From Methanobacterium_D oryzae (lineage in GTDB: Archaea > Methanobacteriota > Methanobacteria > Methanobacteriales > Methanobacteriaceae): DNA of 64,000 bases. The stretch covers positions 868,001 through 932,000 of the forward strand of contig NZ_JBNPXC010000001.1 in the NCBI RefSeq assembly GCF_050433505.1, read 5' to 3'. Below the pieces are notes generated by a model, which saw only the letters and a list, made by a program, of their open reading frames with translations, was not told the DNA's origin and searched no databases. Within the stretch, counting starts at the first letter, position 1; each line of letters begins with the position of its first letter. Shown here one piece after another: positions 63,268 to 64,000 of this stretch. The translations under genes and the position numbers were made by a program.

Positions 63268-63412
63268 AAAATATTCCTCTTTTATTAGTCTATCTTAATA
63301 TATTGTGTTTTTTATATTAGAAATATTTAGTGAATTTATCTTATTTATTTCCAAAAAATTAATACTTACTAACAAATAAATATATAGTAATGTGTTTTGT
63401 GGGAGTGTTATT

Positions 63413-64000
63413 ATGGAGATTACAATTGTAGGGGCTGGATTTGGTGGTTTATCTGCGGCAGCTCTATTAGCAAAAAAAGGGTTTGATGTCACTGTTTTTG
63501 AAAAAAATGAGCAGCCAGGGGGGAGAGCTAGCGTTTATAATGATAAAGATTTTTATTTTGATATGGGCCCCTCATGGTATTTGATGCCTGATGTATACGA
63601 AAAATTCTATGCTCAGTTTGGAAAAAAACCAGAAGATTTTTTCAAATTAGAAAGGCTTGATCCCTCTTATAGAATATTTTTCGGAGATACAAAAATGGTA
63701 GATGTAGCGTCAGACTTGGAAAAGAACTATGAACTCTTTGATAGTCTTGAAGAAAATGGTGCACAAAAATTAAAAGAGTATTTAAAATCTTCAGAAGAAT
63801 TATATGATTTTTCAATAGAAGAGATGCTATATAAAGATTATAATTCCATATTAGACTTTTTAAATGGTAAATTGCTCTTAAAGGGTTATAAATTGAATAT
63901 GTTTGAGAATCTACAGCACTATGTAAACAAAAGATTTAAAAGCGATGAAGCCCGGAAAATCCTTGAATATGCAATAGGTTTCCTTGGAGGCTCCCCAGCA
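63413..64000 (+). CDS. Phytoene-desaturase-like FAD oxidoreductase (partial, cut by window end)
   Basis: The first 196 codons of an open gene run off the window. It begins with a dinucleotide-binding fold, 'TIVGAGFGGLSAAALLAKKG', then 'VFEKNEQPGGRASVY' and 'FDMGPSWYLMPDVYEKFYAQ', which is the CrtI/CrtN pattern. GGGAGTG lies 5-6 nt before the ATG at 63413. CrtI-like enzymes desaturate or isomerise C30/C40 isoprenoids; in methanogens the substrate may be a lipid isoprenoid instead. No carotenoid genes are visible in the window. Confidence 0.85.
   Translation, partial: MEITIVGAGFGGLSAAALLAKKGFDVTVFEKNEQPGGRASVYNDKDFYFDMGPSWYLMPDVYEKFYAQFGKKPEDFFKLERLDPSYRIFFGDTKMVDVASDLEKNYELFDSLEENGAQKLKEYLKSSEELYDFSIEEMLYKDYNSILDFLNGKLLLKGYKLNMFENLQHYVNKRFKSDEARKILEYAIGFLGGSPA

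Overview
The window looks like a chromosomal segment of a hydrogenotrophic methanogen of the order Methanobacteriales, most like Methanobacterium. The evidence is the AT-rich DNA, archaeal TATA boxes and GGAGGTGAT-type ribosome binding sites, hdrB/hdrC (heterodisulfide reductase), archaeal bifunctional fructose-1,6-bisphosphate aldolase/phosphatase, a coenzyme-B-type homoisocitrate dehydrogenase candidate, 2-phosphoglycerate kinase, an archaeal SRP RNA, class III signal-peptide pilins, archaeal Stt3/AglB and a protein with pseudomurein-binding repeats. The species assignment is inference.

Layout. 1-9.1 kb holds HEAT and TPR repeat proteins, the dehydrogenase (preceded by a decayed copy of its own 5' end), the FBP aldolase/phosphatase, a zinc-ribbon membrane protein, a DUF6282 hydrolase with a fumarase beta subunit, a DUF2070 membrane protein and an EMC6-like protein. 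9.3-15.8 kb holds RqcH (ribosome quality control), a PAS histidine kinase and a tight minus-strand operon: degenerate PLD-like membrane protein, UPF0173 hydrolase, and a GTPase/DUF2073/zinc-ribbon trio matching archaeal ArvABC, the vesiculation GTPase system. 16-39 kb is a cell-surface island: a GT28-like glycosyltransferase, four small class III pilin-like proteins (one of only 57 residues), AglB, a GT39-like membrane protein, several GT2 and GT4 transferases, an AsnB amidotransferase, a Wzx-type flippase, a heparinase II/III-like protein, an FkbM methyltransferase and a fused dehydrogenase. Together these could build, flip, modify and attach surface glycans.

39-52 kb holds nucleotide and coenzyme A housekeeping genes, a radical SAM protein, and two paralogous secreted zinc-carboxypeptidase-like proteins. 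Both paralogs appear to start at ATT/ATC codons exactly 7 nt after GGAGG. Next come an aminotransferase/XRE-cupin/thioesterase/acyl-CoA ligase run, a cation efflux protein, a second aminotransferase and an AlkA-type glycosylase. 52.5-53.5 kb carries a cluster of perfect palindromes, tRNA-Ser(GCU) and SRP RNA. 53.5-64 kb has a phosphate permease, 2-phosphoglycerate kinase overlapping a CBS protein, small archaeal conserved genes, hdrC-hdrB (HdrC with an unusual repetitive acidic N-terminal extension), a secreted Asn/Trp/Tyr-rich protein, a CDP-alcohol phosphatidyltransferase, an archaeosine-enzyme-like protein, a methyltransferase and the start of a phytoene-desaturase-like gene cut by the window end.

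Best leads: the paired non-AUG starts on the putative pseudomurein peptidases, the ArvABC operon with its membrane partner, the HdrC extension, the decayed duplication before the dehydrogenase, the recently homogenised pilin genes, and the palindrome cluster beside tRNA-Ser. All assignments come from reading the sequence; no database search was run.
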